Shown one piece after another: positions 35,108 through 44,341 of a stretch of 64,000 bases of DNA. A program made the position numbers and the translations under genes. Source of the DNA: Clostridium_AW malenominatum (GTDB lineage Bacteria; Bacillota; Clostridia; Clostridiales; Clostridiaceae); assembly GCF_039521365.1 (NCBI RefSeq), contig NZ_BAAACF010000001.1, forward strand, positions 620,001 to 684,000. Reading direction: 5' to 3'. Below the pieces are notes generated by a model. It did no database searches and was not told the origin of the DNA. It saw only the letters and a program-made list of their open reading frames with translations. The stretch's first letter is position 1; each line of letters starts with the position of its first letter.

Positions 35108-36170
35108 ATAACTTTGCAGAAAATCGTTCTTGTATATACTTACCAAATTGATACATGAATTCTAGCTGCTTATCATTATCTTCGACAGATTTTTGTAGAA
35201 TTTTAATAAAGGATTTTTTATTGCACTTAGTAATGTTTTTGTAATAATCCCTAGAAATTTTCCAATATTTTTGAGGAAAGCTTAAGTATACTAAAAGGTA
35301 TTTATATTCGTCTTCGTTTAGAGGTTTAATGCTTTCATAAGCATGAAGACATTCAAGGGCTAATTTTATGTTCCAAGCAGTATTATCTCTTCTTAAAAAT
35401 CTTCTCATATAATATCCTATGTCATGTACACAATAATCAATTTTGCATTTATCAAAATCTATCACCCATATATCATTATTTTCATCTATTATCAAATTTT
35501 TATTAACATAATCTAGATGACATAAAGACCTTGATAGATTAGATTTATTAATGGTGGAGCCAAGAGTTAAAGAGCCTTGAGCTAATTTTATATTTGTATC
35601 GAAATTTTGTAAAAATATCTTAGAGAATTTGTCCTTATAGTTAAAAGCAAGGTTAGAACAGTTAAGTAGCTGATGAAAATGTTTTTGTATAGATTTATAT
35701 ATATCATCTTCATTGCTTCGCATTTCGCTTCCATCTATAGGAGAAAAACTTTCTCCGTATTTATGCATCTTAGCTAAGTTTATAGCAGACATTTTAACAT
35801 GTAAGCTATTATCATAATCGCATTTGATTCCATCAATCCAAGGAGTCAATATGAATAACATATTATTAAAATGGACAAATCTATTTCTATCAGAGGTTGG
35901 CAGTATTTTTGGAACTTTAATACTATGTCTATAGAACCATTCTATAGCAGAATACACAAAAAGTAGTCCGTCCTCCTTAAAATATACTTTCTTTAAGCAA
36001 TAGCTTTCATCTTCGAGATATACTTTGTAAACAGCTCTTTGTTTATCTGTATTTTTAAATTTAATTTGAGTTATAAAGTAATCATCTAGTCCATAGTAGG
36101 GTAGTATATATTTTTTAATATTTTCTTCAGCTAATATATCAATATTATATCCTTGAGCCAAATTAGGCAT
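35106..36170 (-). CDS. CotS-family spore coat protein (kinase-like fold)
   Basis: 354 residues, ATG behind aaggagt. The fold is that of aminoglycoside phosphotransferase/CotS: N-lobe with AVYKVYLEDESYCLKKV, C-lobe with the catalytic-loop-like CHLDYVNKNLIID and the metal-site-like VIDFDKCKIDYCVHDIGYYMRRFL, typical of clostridial CotS/CotI/YutH coat proteins. Whether it phosphorylates anything is unknown; residues for kinase chemistry (HxDxxxxN, DFD) are partly kept. Mother-cell expression is expected but no clear sigma-E or sigma-K promoter was found. Confidence 0.85.
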   Translation of the reverse strand: MPNLAQGYNIDILAEENIKKYILPYYGLDDYFITQIKFKNTDKQRAVYKVYLEDESYCLKKVYFKEDGLLFVYSAIEWFYRHSIKVPKILPTSDRNRFVHFNNMLFILTPWIDGIKCDYDNSLHVKMSAINLAKMHKYGESFSPIDGSEMRSNEDDIYKSIQKHFHQLLNCSNLAFNYKDKFSKIFLQNFDTNIKLAQGSLTLGSTINKSNLSRSLCHLDYVNKNLIIDENNDIWVIDFDKCKIDYCVHDIGYYMRRFLRRDNTAWNIKLALECLHAYESIKPLNEDEYKYLLVYLSFPQKYWKISRDYYKNITKCNKKSFIKILQKSVEDNDKQLEFMYQFGKYIQERFSAKL

Positions 36171-36319
36171 ATAAACACTCCTTACTTAAGTTTTCTCTTT
36201 ATAATCATATTATTTAATATTTAATAATATACATAGACTCATTAATATATTTATAATGGGAATGCTAAATAAAGGACTTTTTAATTAAAATATAGAATAG
36301 ATAATATGGTGATGATTGT

Positions 36320-37348
36320 ATGGAAATAAGAAAAAAAATTCAGTATAATGAAGAATTAAGCTTAATAAAAGAAGCCTCTCATTCAAAGTATTCTTTAGGA
36401 AGAACAGTAGAAGAAAAAGAGGATGAAATAAGGACTTATTATATGATTGACAGAGATAGAATAATTCATAGTAAGTCATTTAGAAGATTAAAGCATAAAA
36501 CACAAGTATATATAAAAACTTCAGGAGATCACTATAGAACAAGGCTTACTCATACGCTAGAAGTTTCTCAAATAGGGAGAACTATTGGAAAGGGTATAGG
36601 GCTAAATGAAGATTTAATTGAAGCTATTGCATTAGGTCATGATATAGGCCATGTAGCCTTTGCTCATAATGGAGAAGAAGTTTTAAATGAATTGCTTCCA
36701 GAAGGCTTTAAACACAATGTAAACAGCGTTAGAGTGCTTACAAGGATAGAAAGACAAGGTAAGGGGCTAAATTTAACTAAGGAAGTTTTAGACGGTATAT
36801 TAAATCATAGCGGATTTTCAAAAGATAATAAAAAAGCATTTACTTTAGAGGGTCAAATAGTTAAATATAGCGATAAAATTGCCTATGTAAACCACGACAT
36901 AGATGATTCTATAAGAGCTGGTCTTTTGAAAAAAGAAGATATTCCAAATTATATATTAGAGATTTTAGGAAATACTCATGGAGAGAGAATTGATACATTA
37001 GTAAAGGACTGTGTATATACCAGTATAAAAAACATAAGTAGAGGAAAAATTGAAATATCTCTAAGCGATAATATAGAAAAGGCATTAAGGGATTTAAGAG
37101 ACTTTATGTTTGTAAAGGTATATAAAGGTACAATATTAAAGGAAGAAAGAGATAAAGCTAAATTTGTTTTAAAACAGGTGTTTGAGTATTATTTAAAATA
37201 CCCAGAAAAAATGCCTGAATTCTATAAAACCATAGTTAAAGAAGAGGGGCTTTATAGAGGAGTTGCAGATTATATTGCTGGAATGAGCGACGATTACTGT
37301 TTGCTTTTATTTAATAGCATATATGTGCCTAAAATTGTAATATATTAG
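36320..37348 (+). CDS. dgt: Deoxyguanosine triphosphate triphosphohydrolase-like protein
   Basis: 342 residues, ATG 36320 after ggtgatg. HD superfamily: RTRLTHTLEVSQIGRTIGKGI (first His), GHDIGHVAFAHNGEEVLNE (HD) and YSDKIAYVNHDIDDSIRAG (last Asp). Short Firmicutes type of dGTPase-like enzyme that hydrolyses dNTP to nucleoside and tripolyphosphate. It precedes dnaG as in many clostridia. 228 bases of regulatory DNA follow. Confidence 0.93.
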   Translation: MEIRKKIQYNEELSLIKEASHSKYSLGRTVEEKEDEIRTYYMIDRDRIIHSKSFRRLKHKTQVYIKTSGDHYRTRLTHTLEVSQIGRTIGKGIGLNEDLIEAIALGHDIGHVAFAHNGEEVLNELLPEGFKHNVNSVRVLTRIERQGKGLNLTKEVLDGILNHSGFSKDNKKAFTLEGQIVKYSDKIAYVNHDIDDSIRAGLLKKEDIPNYILEILGNTHGERIDTLVKDCVYTSIKNISRGKIEISLSDNIEKALRDLRDFMFVKVYKGTILKEERDKAKFVLKQVFEYYLKYPEKMPEFYKTIVKEEGLYRGVADYIAGMSDDYCLLLFNSIYVPKIVIY

Positions 37349-37423
37349 AAAATTGTAGAATAAATATTGAGCTATTATGGCAAAATATAAGTATTATGTT
37401 ATTTTATAAAATAACTATAACTT

Positions 37424-37452
37424 GAAGGATATTTTCGTTTTATAAAGAATAT
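37424..37452 (+). promoter_or_regulatory. Sigma-H-like promoter upstream of dnaG-sigA
   Basis: GAAGGATAT (37424-37432), 11-base spacer, AAAGAATAT (37444-37452): a complete match to the sigma-H consensus RNAGGAWWW-N11/12-RNNGAATWW. The B. subtilis dnaG-sigA operon also has a sigma-H promoter. Confidence 0.65.
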
Positions 37453-37514
37453 ATATCCTATAAGATGATAATAAAAATAAGATTTTTTAAAATAAAAGAG
37501 GATTTATGAATTAT

Positions 37515-37522
37515 TTGTCGAA
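37515..37522 (+). promoter_or_regulatory. Spo0A box upstream of dnaG
   Basis: TTGTCGAA contains the full 7-base 0A box TGTCGAA, 55 bases before the dnaG start and 63 bases after the sigma-H-like -10. Confidence 0.5.
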
Positions 37523-37576
37523 TAAAATAAAACTTGGCGAGTAATTATAATTATGAAGGATAGGTGAAATATACAA

Positions 37577-39340
37577 TTGATATCGGAAGATGTCATTCTA
37601 AGAGTAAAAGAGTTAAATAATATAGTAGATGTTATTTCAGAAACGGTGAGACTAAAAAAATCTGGAAAATACTATACAGGATTATGCCCATTTCATAATG
37701 AGAAGACCCCATCCTTTACCGTTACTCAAGATAGACAAATCTATAAATGCTTTGGTTGTGGCGAAGCAGGAAATGTAATAACTTTTGTTATGAAGACCAA
37801 GAACTTGACTTATATAGATGCAATTAAAAACTTAGCAGAGAGAGCTAACATAGTTATAGACTATAATGAATCTTCTATTACTGATAATAGCGAAAAGCTA
37901 TATAGAATTAATAGGGATGCGGCTAGATATTTCTATTATAATTTAAGAAAAGATAAAATAGCTATGAACTATTTACTAAAAAGGGGTTTAGCTCCTAATA
38001 TAATTAATAAGTTTGGTCTAGGTTATGCATTGAATTCATGGGACGCCCTTTTAAAGTTTCTAAAGTCTAAAGGTTATACTGAACTAGATATGTTATCAGC
38101 AGGATTAATACTTAAAAATAATAATAATGGATACTATGATAGATTTAGAAACAGAATAATATTTCCTGTATTTGACTATAGGGGTAAGGTAATAGGTTTT
38201 GGAGGAAGAGTAATGGATAATTCCAATCCTAAGTATTTAAACTCTCCTGAAACCTCCATTTTTAAAAAGGGTACTAATCTTTATGGAATAAACTATGCAA
38301 TACAAGATAACAAGGAAAAAATTTTTATAATAGTAGAAGGTTATATGGACTGTATTTCTCTTCATCAACATGGAATAAATATGGCTGTAGCTTCATTAGG
38401 TACTGCACTTACCACCAATCAGGCAAAATTACTAAAAAGATATGCTGACAAAGTAGTTATAGCATATGACGCTGATTCGGCTGGGGAAAAAGCTACCTTA
38501 AGAGGTTTAGATGTTTTGAAAGAAGAAGGATTTGATGTAAGAGTAATCTCCATACCAGAGGGTAAAGACCCTGATGACTATATAAAAAATAAGGGTAAGG
38601 ATGGATTTTGGCATCTTGTAGAGGGGGCATTAGAACTTGAGGATTATAAAATACAAAAGGCAACAAAAGGATTAAATTTAAATAGCGCAAATGATGTTGC
38701 TAAATATGCTGATTTAACCGTAGATATTATTAAAGACTTACAACCAGTGGAAAAGGATATATATATAAATAAGCTTTCACAGCAAACAGGCATACAAAAT
38801 CAGGCATTATATGATTTGATGAATAATAAGTTACAAAAAGATGGAAATAATGAGGAAAAAGTGAATAGAGATAGCTTTTTTGGAGATAAATACTATTTAG
38901 AACCAGTTTATGTAAAATGCGAAAGAGCTTTGATTAAAATGATAATTAACAGAGAAGATATGGAAGAGCATATCAATAAAACCTTAAAAGAAGAATATTT
39001 CATATCTGACAAAAGGAGAGAACTATATAAGTTTGTATGTGAAAATTTAGAGCTTAATGAAGAGGAAATTACGGGTTTAATAGAAAGTAAATTCATGGAT
39101 TATGAAACCATAGAAGAATGGATAAAAATTAGAGAAATAAAAGTAATGGATAAAGATTGTGATAATAAAATATTATTAGATGATTATGTAAAAGAATTAA
39201 AAAGATTAAAACTAGATCAGAGTAAAAAGGAAATTATGGAGAAAATTAAAAACTACGAAGCACAAGGGAAACTAAGGGAATCTATAGAGTTAGCACAGCA
39301 GCTTTTTAATATACAAAAACAGTTGGATGGCATGCAGTAA
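37577..39340 (+). CDS. dnaG: DNA primase
   Basis: 587 residues from TTG 37577 (ISEDVILRVKELNNIVDVI), after gaaggataggtga. N-terminal zinc domain CPFHNEKTPSF...CFGCGEAGN; RNA polymerase domain with RIIFPVFDYRGKVIGFGGR; TOPRIM motifs VEGYMDC and AYDADSAGEKAT; C-terminal helicase-binding domain. Makes RNA primers at the fork. First gene of the macromolecular synthesis operon with sigA. Confidence 0.96.
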   Translation: MISEDVILRVKELNNIVDVISETVRLKKSGKYYTGLCPFHNEKTPSFTVTQDRQIYKCFGCGEAGNVITFVMKTKNLTYIDAIKNLAERANIVIDYNESSITDNSEKLYRINRDAARYFYYNLRKDKIAMNYLLKRGLAPNIINKFGLGYALNSWDALLKFLKSKGYTELDMLSAGLILKNNNNGYYDRFRNRIIFPVFDYRGKVIGFGGRVMDNSNPKYLNSPETSIFKKGTNLYGINYAIQDNKEKIFIIVEGYMDCISLHQHGINMAVASLGTALTTNQAKLLKRYADKVVIAYDADSAGEKATLRGLDVLKEEGFDVRVISIPEGKDPDDYIKNKGKDGFWHLVEGALELEDYKIQKATKGLNLNSANDVAKYADLTVDIIKDLQPVEKDIYINKLSQQTGIQNQALYDLMNNKLQKDGNNEEKVNRDSFFGDKYYLEPVYVKCERALIKMIINREDMEEHINKTLKEEYFISDKRRELYKFVCENLELNEEEITGLIESKFMDYETIEEWIKIREIKVMDKDCDNKILLDDYVKELKRLKLDQSKKEIMEKIKNYEAQGKLRESIELAQQLFNIQKQLDGMQ

Positions 39341-39362
39341 TAGCGTAAGGAGGCAATTATTA

Positions 39363-40427
39363 ATGAAGGATAAAAGTGAAAAGATGCAACTAGTAAAAAA
39401 ATTAATTGAAAAGGGTAAAAAGACTGGAACTCTTACATATAAAGAGATAATGGATGAATTAGATGAAGTAGATTTAAACCCGGAACAAATTGAAAAAATA
39501 TATGAGGTTTTAGAATCTATGGGAATCGACGTTATAGGTGACATTCAAGATATGGAAGTTGCAGAAGAGGAATTAGATTTATCTATACCTGAAGGGATAG
39601 CTATAGATGACCCAGTAAGAATGTATTTGAAGGAAATAGGTAAAGTACCCTTATTATCTTCAGAAGAAGAAATTAAATTAGCAAATAGAATTGAAGAAGG
39701 TGACCCGGTAGCAAAGAAAAAATTAGCAGAAGCTAATTTAAGACTAGTTGTAAGTATTGCCAAAAGATACGTGGGTCGTGGAATGCTTTTTTTAGATTTA
39801 ATTCAAGAAGGAAATTTAGGTTTAATTAAAGCTGTTGAAAAATTTGACTATAGAAAAGGATTTAAGTTTAGTACCTACGCTACTTGGTGGATAAGGCAGG
39901 CAATTACAAGAGCAATTGCAGACCAAGCAAGAACTATAAGAATACCAGTGCATATGGTAGAAACAATAAATAAACTAATTAGAGTATCAAGGCAACTTTT
40001 ACAAGAACTTGGCAGAGAACCACTTCCAGAAGAAGTAGCAAAGCATATGGATATGCCAGTGGATAAGGTAAGAGAGATAATGAAGATTGCTCAAGAGCCA
40101 GTATCCCTAGAAACTCCTATAGGGGAAGAAGAGGATAGCCACTTAGGGGATTTTATTCCAGATGATGATGCCTTAGCTCCAGCAGAAGCTGCTGCTTTCA
40201 CAATGTTAAAAGAGCAACTTATAAATGTGTTAGATACTTTAACTCCAAGGGAAGAAAAAGTTTTAAGGTTGAGATTTGGGTTAGATGATGGAAGAGCAAG
40301 AACTCTTGAGGAAGTTGGAAAAGAGTTTAATGTAACAAGAGAAAGAATAAGACAAATTGAAGCTAAAGCCCTAAGAAAGTTAAGACATCCAAGCAGAAGT
40401 AAAAAGTTAAAAGACTACTTAGACTAA
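39363..40427 (+). CDS. sigA: Housekeeping RNA polymerase sigma factor SigA
   Basis: 354 residues from ATG 39363 with taaggaggca upstream; an in-frame ATG at 39327 lies inside dnaG. Region 1.1 is short; region 1.2 contains DDPVRMYLKEIGKVPLLS; region 2 GNLGLIKAVEKFDYRKGFKFSTYATWWIRQAITRAI; region 3; region 4 TLEEVGKEFNVTRERIRQIE. Primary sigma of the RpoD type. Follows dnaG by 22 bases. A modest terminator hairpin follows. Confidence 0.97.
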   Translation: MKDKSEKMQLVKKLIEKGKKTGTLTYKEIMDELDEVDLNPEQIEKIYEVLESMGIDVIGDIQDMEVAEEELDLSIPEGIAIDDPVRMYLKEIGKVPLLSSEEEIKLANRIEEGDPVAKKKLAEANLRLVVSIAKRYVGRGMLFLDLIQEGNLGLIKAVEKFDYRKGFKFSTYATWWIRQAITRAIADQARTIRIPVHMVETINKLIRVSRQLLQELGREPLPEEVAKHMDMPVDKVREIMKIAQEPVSLETPIGEEEDSHLGDFIPDDDALAPAEAAAFTMLKEQLINVLDTLTPREEKVLRLRFGLDDGRARTLEEVGKEFNVTRERIRQIEAKALRKLRHPSRSKKLKDYLD

Positions 40428-40429
40428 TA

Positions 40430-40452
40430 AAAGCACCTTTTGGTGCTTTATT
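40430..40452 (+). terminator. Weak terminator after sigA
   Basis: aaagcacc-tttt-ggtgcttt (40430-40449) followed by only a short T-rich stretch, so read-through into the next genes is likely. Confidence 0.6.
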
Positions 40453-40488
40453 CTATAAGGAGAATAGTAATTATATAAAGGTGATATT

Positions 40489-41373
40489 ATGAAAAAATAC
40501 AATCAAATTAAGGGTAAAGGCCTTCCCTACATTTTGGGGGAAGCGCTTCTTTATAATTTATTTATAATAATACTTATTTTTCTAGTTAATTCCTATGAAT
40601 TGTCTAACTTGCTTAATGTTAGTCTAATTGTGGTAAATATATATGAACTTCATTATATTTTTCTATATACTACTTTGCATTATGTAATAGAAGGAGACAA
40701 AATCTATATTAGAGGCATATGGGGATTTAAAAATGATGTAATTAAAATAAGTTGCATAGAAGGCTACAGAAGAGGTTCAGGAGACATTAAAGGTGTAAAA
40801 CTATATGGATATGGTAAGAATAATTTTGCATTGGGAAAATCAATAATAGATGATGTAGGAACTACTAAAATGTACGTAACCTCAAGTAAAGATATAATAT
40901 ATCTTAAAGTAGGAGATATATGTTATGCAGTATCTCCTGAAAACTGTAATGATTTTGAGGAAGAATTAATAAAGCAGGGAGTAAAATCCATGGCTTGGGA
41001 ACTTTCTTTTAAGAAAAACATTAACCTATATAAAGACAAGAAATTTTTATTACCACTAATAATAGTTACCATAATTATATCCATATTAATCCTAAATCCA
41101 TTTATTCTCTATTTATATGGGAAGCTACCAGCTGAGATGCCTTTAAGCTTTGATTCGGGATTTAATGCTGTGAAAATAGGTACAGGCAAGCAATTTGCCT
41201 TTAAGCAGATGGCTTATGGAGTATTAAATATGGCTCTTTTATTCTGCATGTATTATGCTTCTTATTTTTATGCTAAATATGATAAGAAGTCGGCCTATAA
41301 ATTTATATATGTTTCATTAGTAGCATCAGTATTGTTTTTATTTATACAATTTAAAATACTAATTACTTTTTAA
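40489..41373 (+). CDS. Membrane protein with a bacterial PH-like domain
   Basis: 294 residues, ATG behind aaaggtgat. Two N-terminal helices (about 15-62), a soluble middle part (about 68-165) that looks like a bacterial PH domain (HYVIEGDKIYIRGIWGFKNDVIKISCIEGYRRGSG), then helices at about 185-210 and 240-290 around LPAEMPLSFDSGFNAVKIG, which recalls the DUF1648 pattern. Function unknown. It lies between sigA and trmK, so probably rides on the sigA transcript. Confidence 0.6.
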   Translation: MKKYNQIKGKGLPYILGEALLYNLFIIILIFLVNSYELSNLLNVSLIVVNIYELHYIFLYTTLHYVIEGDKIYIRGIWGFKNDVIKISCIEGYRRGSGDIKGVKLYGYGKNNFALGKSIIDDVGTTKMYVTSSKDIIYLKVGDICYAVSPENCNDFEEELIKQGVKSMAWELSFKKNINLYKDKKFLLPLIIVTIIISILILNPFILYLYGKLPAEMPLSFDSGFNAVKIGTGKQFAFKQMAYGVLNMALLFCMYYASYFYAKYDKKSAYKFIYVSLVASVLFLFIQFKILITF

Positions 41374-41392
41374 TGTGGAGTTGTTTGAAAAA

Positions 41393-42073
41393 ATGGATAT
41401 AAGTATAAGATTAAAAACTATAGCCAGTATGATCGAATATTGTACTTGCTGTGCAGATATAGGTACAGACCACGGATATATTCCTATATATTTAATAAAA
41501 AATGGAGTGTGCAAGAGAGCCATAGCTTCAGATATAAATAAAGGCCCTATAGAAAAGGCTATTAAAAATATAGGAAGAGAAGGATTAAGCTCTTATGTGG
41601 AGTGTAGAATTGGAGGGGGAATGACTACTCTAAAGCCAGGAGAAGCAGAGGTTGGTGTCATAGCTGGCATGGGTGGAAATTTAATTAAAGATATAATAGA
41701 AGAGAGTATGGAAGTATTTAAAGCCTTAGATTATATAATACTCCAACCAGTTCAAAATCCTGAAGTTTTAAGAGAATATATATATTCTAAAGGATACGAG
41801 ATATTAGAAGAAGAATTGTGTTTTGAAGAAGGAAAATATTATGAAATAATTAAAGTAAGATATGGTAATAATATAGAAGAAATAGATAGCATTTTTTATG
41901 AAGTTAGTAATTATCTTCTTCAGAAAAAACATCCTTTAGTAGAGGACTTCATTATAAGTAAAATAAACAAATGTCATAAAATACTTAACTTTATAACAGA
42001 AGATACTGAGGGAGCTAAGGAGAGAAGAATTCAGTTAAATCATAAAATAAATAAGCTAAGGGAGTTGATTTAA
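41393..42073 (+). CDS. trmK: tRNA (adenine22-N1)-methyltransferase TrmK
   Basis: 226 residues from ATG 41393; GTG 41375 and TTG 41381 are alternatives because the only good ribosome sequence (tggag) lies at 41376. Class I methyltransferase fold with ADIGTDHGYIPIYLIKNG, SDINKGPIEKA, VGVIAGMGGNLI and LQPVQNPEVLREYIY, the YqfN/TrmK pattern. Its stop shares a base with the nif3-like gene (TAATG), as in the B. subtilis yqfN-yqfO pair. Confidence 0.92.
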   Translation: MDISIRLKTIASMIEYCTCCADIGTDHGYIPIYLIKNGVCKRAIASDINKGPIEKAIKNIGREGLSSYVECRIGGGMTTLKPGEAEVGVIAGMGGNLIKDIIEESMEVFKALDYIILQPVQNPEVLREYIYSKGYEILEEELCFEEGKYYEIIKVRYGNNIEEIDSIFYEVSNYLLQKKHPLVEDFIISKINKCHKILNFITEDTEGAKERRIQLNHKINKLRELI

Positions 42074-42876
42074 TGTCTCTAAAAGTTAAAGACTTAATGA
42101 GAATAATGGAAGAGTATGCTCCTTTAAATTACAAGGAAGATTTTGATAATGTAGGGCTTATGGTAGGAGACGAAGAAAGCGAAGTAACTTCAATTTTAGT
42201 GTCTCTAGATTGTACCATGGATGTAGTGGAGGAGGGAAAGGAAAAGGGGTGTAATTTTATATTAACCCATCATCCTTTATTATTTCTGAAGCCTAAAACC
42301 ATAACTAAGAGTACATTGCAGGGCAGAAAAATAATAGAATTGATAAAAAATGATATTAATCTTTATTCTAGTCATACAAATTTAGACTCAACCAAAGATG
42401 GAATTAATGATTTAATTACCAAGCTTTTAGACTTTGATAGTTGGGAAGTAATTGATGAAAAGCCCTACGAAGAAAAAGTTGGCATAGGAAGAATGGTAAC
42501 TCTAAGCTCTCTAGTTACTCTAGAAGATTTGTGTAATAAGGTAAAGAGTGCCCTTAATATTCCTACTTTAAAATATTCAGGTGGAGAAAATACCATTATA
42601 AAAAAGGTTGCTATAATCAATGGTAGCGGTAATGATTTTTTATTTAAAGCTAAGGAGTTAGGAGCAGACTGCATTATTACAGGAGATACCACATATCACT
42701 ATGTAAGCGACTTAAATGAAGAAGGGGTATGTGTTATTGACATAGGACATTTTGAAAGTGAATGGCCAGGAATGCAGTTAGTAGGAGTATGGCTACAAAA
42801 TAAACTTAAATTGATGGGCTATGACAATAGAGTATATATATCTGAAAAATCCTTTTCGCCGTATAAATATAAATAA
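42073..42876 (+). CDS. Nif3-like dinuclear metal protein
   Basis: 267 residues. Metal motifs LTHHPLLFLKP near residue 65, HTNLD near 105, and the C-terminal GHFESEWPGMQ. The DUF34/NIF3 family is often annotated as GTP cyclohydrolase I type 2, but the true activity is unsettled. It lacks the PII-like insert of B. subtilis YqfO (373 residues). Translation is coupled to trmK. Confidence 0.92.
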   Translation: MSLKVKDLMRIMEEYAPLNYKEDFDNVGLMVGDEESEVTSILVSLDCTMDVVEEGKEKGCNFILTHHPLLFLKPKTITKSTLQGRKIIELIKNDINLYSSHTNLDSTKDGINDLITKLLDFDSWEVIDEKPYEEKVGIGRMVTLSSLVTLEDLCNKVKSALNIPTLKYSGGENTIIKKVAIINGSGNDFLFKAKELGADCIITGDTTYHYVSDLNEEGVCVIDIGHFESEWPGMQLVGVWLQNKLKLMGYDNRVYISEKSFSPYKYK

Positions 42877-42914
42877 ATTAACAAAAATTTCTACAAAATT
42901 TTTAGTTAATTTAT

Positions 42915-42943
42915 TTGCAAATAGTCATATAATATGTTATTAT
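42915..42943 (+). promoter_or_regulatory. Promoter of rnpB
   Basis: TTGCAA (42915-42920), 17-base spacer, TATTAT (42938-42943), start predicted at about 42950, the first base of the RNA. Confidence 0.75.
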
Positions 42944-42949
42944 ATTCTC

Positions 42950-43295
42950 TGCGAGTAAGTCAGACAGTCGCTGCTGTGAAAACACAGGAGAGGAAAGTCC
43001 GAGCTCCGTAGGGCAGGGTGCTGGATAACACCCAGTCAGGGTGACCTGAAGGAAAGTGCAACAGAGAGATACCGCCTAAGGTAACTTAGGTAAGGGTGGA
43101 AAGGCGAGGTAAGAGCTCACCAGCGCAATGGCGACTTTGCGGCTATGTAAACCCCACTTGGAGCAAGATCGAATAGGGAAGCGTTAAAGGGGCTGCCCGT
43201 CCCGCTTCCGGGTAGTATCGCTTGAGCCCATTGGTAACAATGGGCCTAGATAGATGACTGTTTAATACAGAACTCGGCTTATAGATTTAGTCGCA
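42950..43295 (+). ncRNA. rnpB: RNase P RNA
   Basis: About 346 bases. The conserved 5' core gaggaaagtccgagctcc and the 3' core acagaactcggcttatag, which pair to form P4, are both present, and the terminal tgcga/tcgca pair closes P1. RNase P RNA is the ribozyme that cuts tRNA 5' leaders. The last 32 bases belong to the 33-bp repeat copied at 51794-51826, so the 3' end is an attachment site; the gene itself is complete. Confidence 0.95.
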
Positions 43296-43296
43296 T
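43264..43296 (+). repeat. 33-bp direct repeat, left copy (att site in the 3' end of rnpB)
   Basis: Identical to 51794-51826 over 33 bases; flanking bases differ on both sides (t/a before, a/t after). The copy here completes rnpB; the other stands alone. This is the signature of site-specific integration into the 3' end of a stable RNA gene. Confidence 0.9.
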
Positions 43297-43303
43297 ATTG
43301 ATT

Positions 43304-43337
43304 ACACTACGTTTAGACGTGGTGTTTTTTGTTTTTC
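43304..43337 (+). terminator. Terminator now serving rnpB
   Basis: acactacg/cgtggtgt stem (43304-43311 with 43318-43325, one G-T pair) and T6. It lies inside the element, so the element supplies a new terminator to rnpB. Confidence 0.8.
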
Positions 43338-43629
43338 CCACCATTCTTCCACCGCTAATTTCGGTGAAGAAGATTTAATACTCGATTAAAATTGCCTGAA
43401 TGTGGTATAATATTAGAGTTAAGGCTGTAGAAGATTATATAGAAAGAATAGGTTTTGTTGAAGAAGTTCTTAAAACAGGTATTGAGGTTAATATTAACTA
43501 AAGTTATATATTATTATAGAATGGATCGTGCTCTGGAAACCTTTGAGGCCCAGAGCCTTTTTATTTAGGTTTGTGATAATATATTCATACTTTTATTGTT
43601 TTGGTTCGTGAAATAAGAATATAATGAAA
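43338..43629. other. Left arm of the element, mostly non-coding
   Basis: Holds a possible 33-residue ORF (43400-43501, start ATG, no clear ribosome site, ends VLKTGIEVNIN), perhaps a gene tail, and a terminator hairpin gctctgg/ccagagc with T5 (43530-43562). I cannot assign the ORF. Confidence 0.45.
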
Positions 43630-43848
43630 TTACTTTATCAATAATTTATCTCTAAAATAGCCACCAATTAAAATGGTTGATAAAATTAGAAAATTAAATA
43701 TCGGGAAGTATTTACCCCCTTTAACTAATATTACAATTCCCGTAAGTATTGCTAATACACCTATTAATATACCTATAATCTTGCTTCTTTTAATGTATTC
43801 TTCTGTATCTTTAACTCTACGAGAACGGATAGTCATTTTTTTATACAT
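43630..43848 (-). CDS. Small membrane protein, N-terminus displaced by a likely one-base frameshift
   Basis: 72 residues from ATG 43848 with two membrane helices (about 22-42, 48-66) and a basic N-terminus. This ATG has no ribosome site. Upstream an ATG at 43925 follows ggaggtatatt correctly and encodes MNSSFFGYVF, but runs into a stop after 12 codons; adding one T in the six-T run (43895-43900) joins it to LLLGGISIILVLFPEN and then to this frame. So the intact protein was probably about 98 residues with three helices. Either a frameshift mutation, a sequencing error, or slippage. Function unknown. Confidence 0.55.
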   Translation of the reverse strand: MYKKMTIRSRRVKDTEEYIKRSKIIGILIGVLAILTGIVILVKGGKYFPIFNFLILSTILIGGYFRDKLLIK

Positions 43849-43959
43849 ATTTTCTGGAAATAGTACTAAAATAATAGATATACCTCCTAATAATAAAAAA
43901 CATATCCAAAAAATGATGAATTCATAATATACCTCCTGATTTATAATAATGTACTTGTT

Positions 43960-44271
43960 CTATTTAATACTAATATACTTCTTTGCTACCTTAGAAAAAA
44001 TAATATTTATAAAAATAAAAAAAGATGGTAAACCAACAGCTGATACCCTCTTATATGTTATACATAAAACTCCTGCTAATAAAAACAATAGACATGACAA
44101 TGTGTCTTGAATAAGCATGATTTTATTTAACTTTACCTTATTAATAACTTCGTAGTTTTCTTTATTTAATCCATGTATAGAAAGAGGAATATTATTTCGA
44201 TTATTAAATATGAAAATCCCTCCCCAAATTGCTACAATAATATAAACTACGCCTACTATAGTTCTTGCCAT
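43960..44271 (-). CDS. Small membrane protein of unknown function
   Basis: 103 residues, ATG behind gggaggaaag. Three hydrophobic segments (about 3-23, 52-71, 77-95). A soluble loop lies between the first two (NNRNNIPLSIHGLNKENYEVINKVK). No family recognised. It shares orientation and promoter region with the small membrane gene at 43630 and probably forms a unit with it. Confidence 0.6.
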   Translation of the reverse strand: MARTIVGVVYIIVAIWGGIFIFNNRNNIPLSIHGLNKENYEVINKVKLNKIMLIQDTLSCLLFLLAGVLCITYKRVSAVGLPSFFIFINIIFSKVAKKYISIK

Positions 44272-44341
44272 AAAACTTTCCTCCCTCTATCCTAATCACA
44301 ATATTTCATTAATACGTCTATAATGCAAACATGAATATTAC

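Noticed and set aside
43338..43500. Remnant of an integrase gene next to the left att site
   Set aside because: Short frames on both strands exist (33 codons plus, about 25 codons minus), but none shows a recombinase motif, so I do not claim an integrase.
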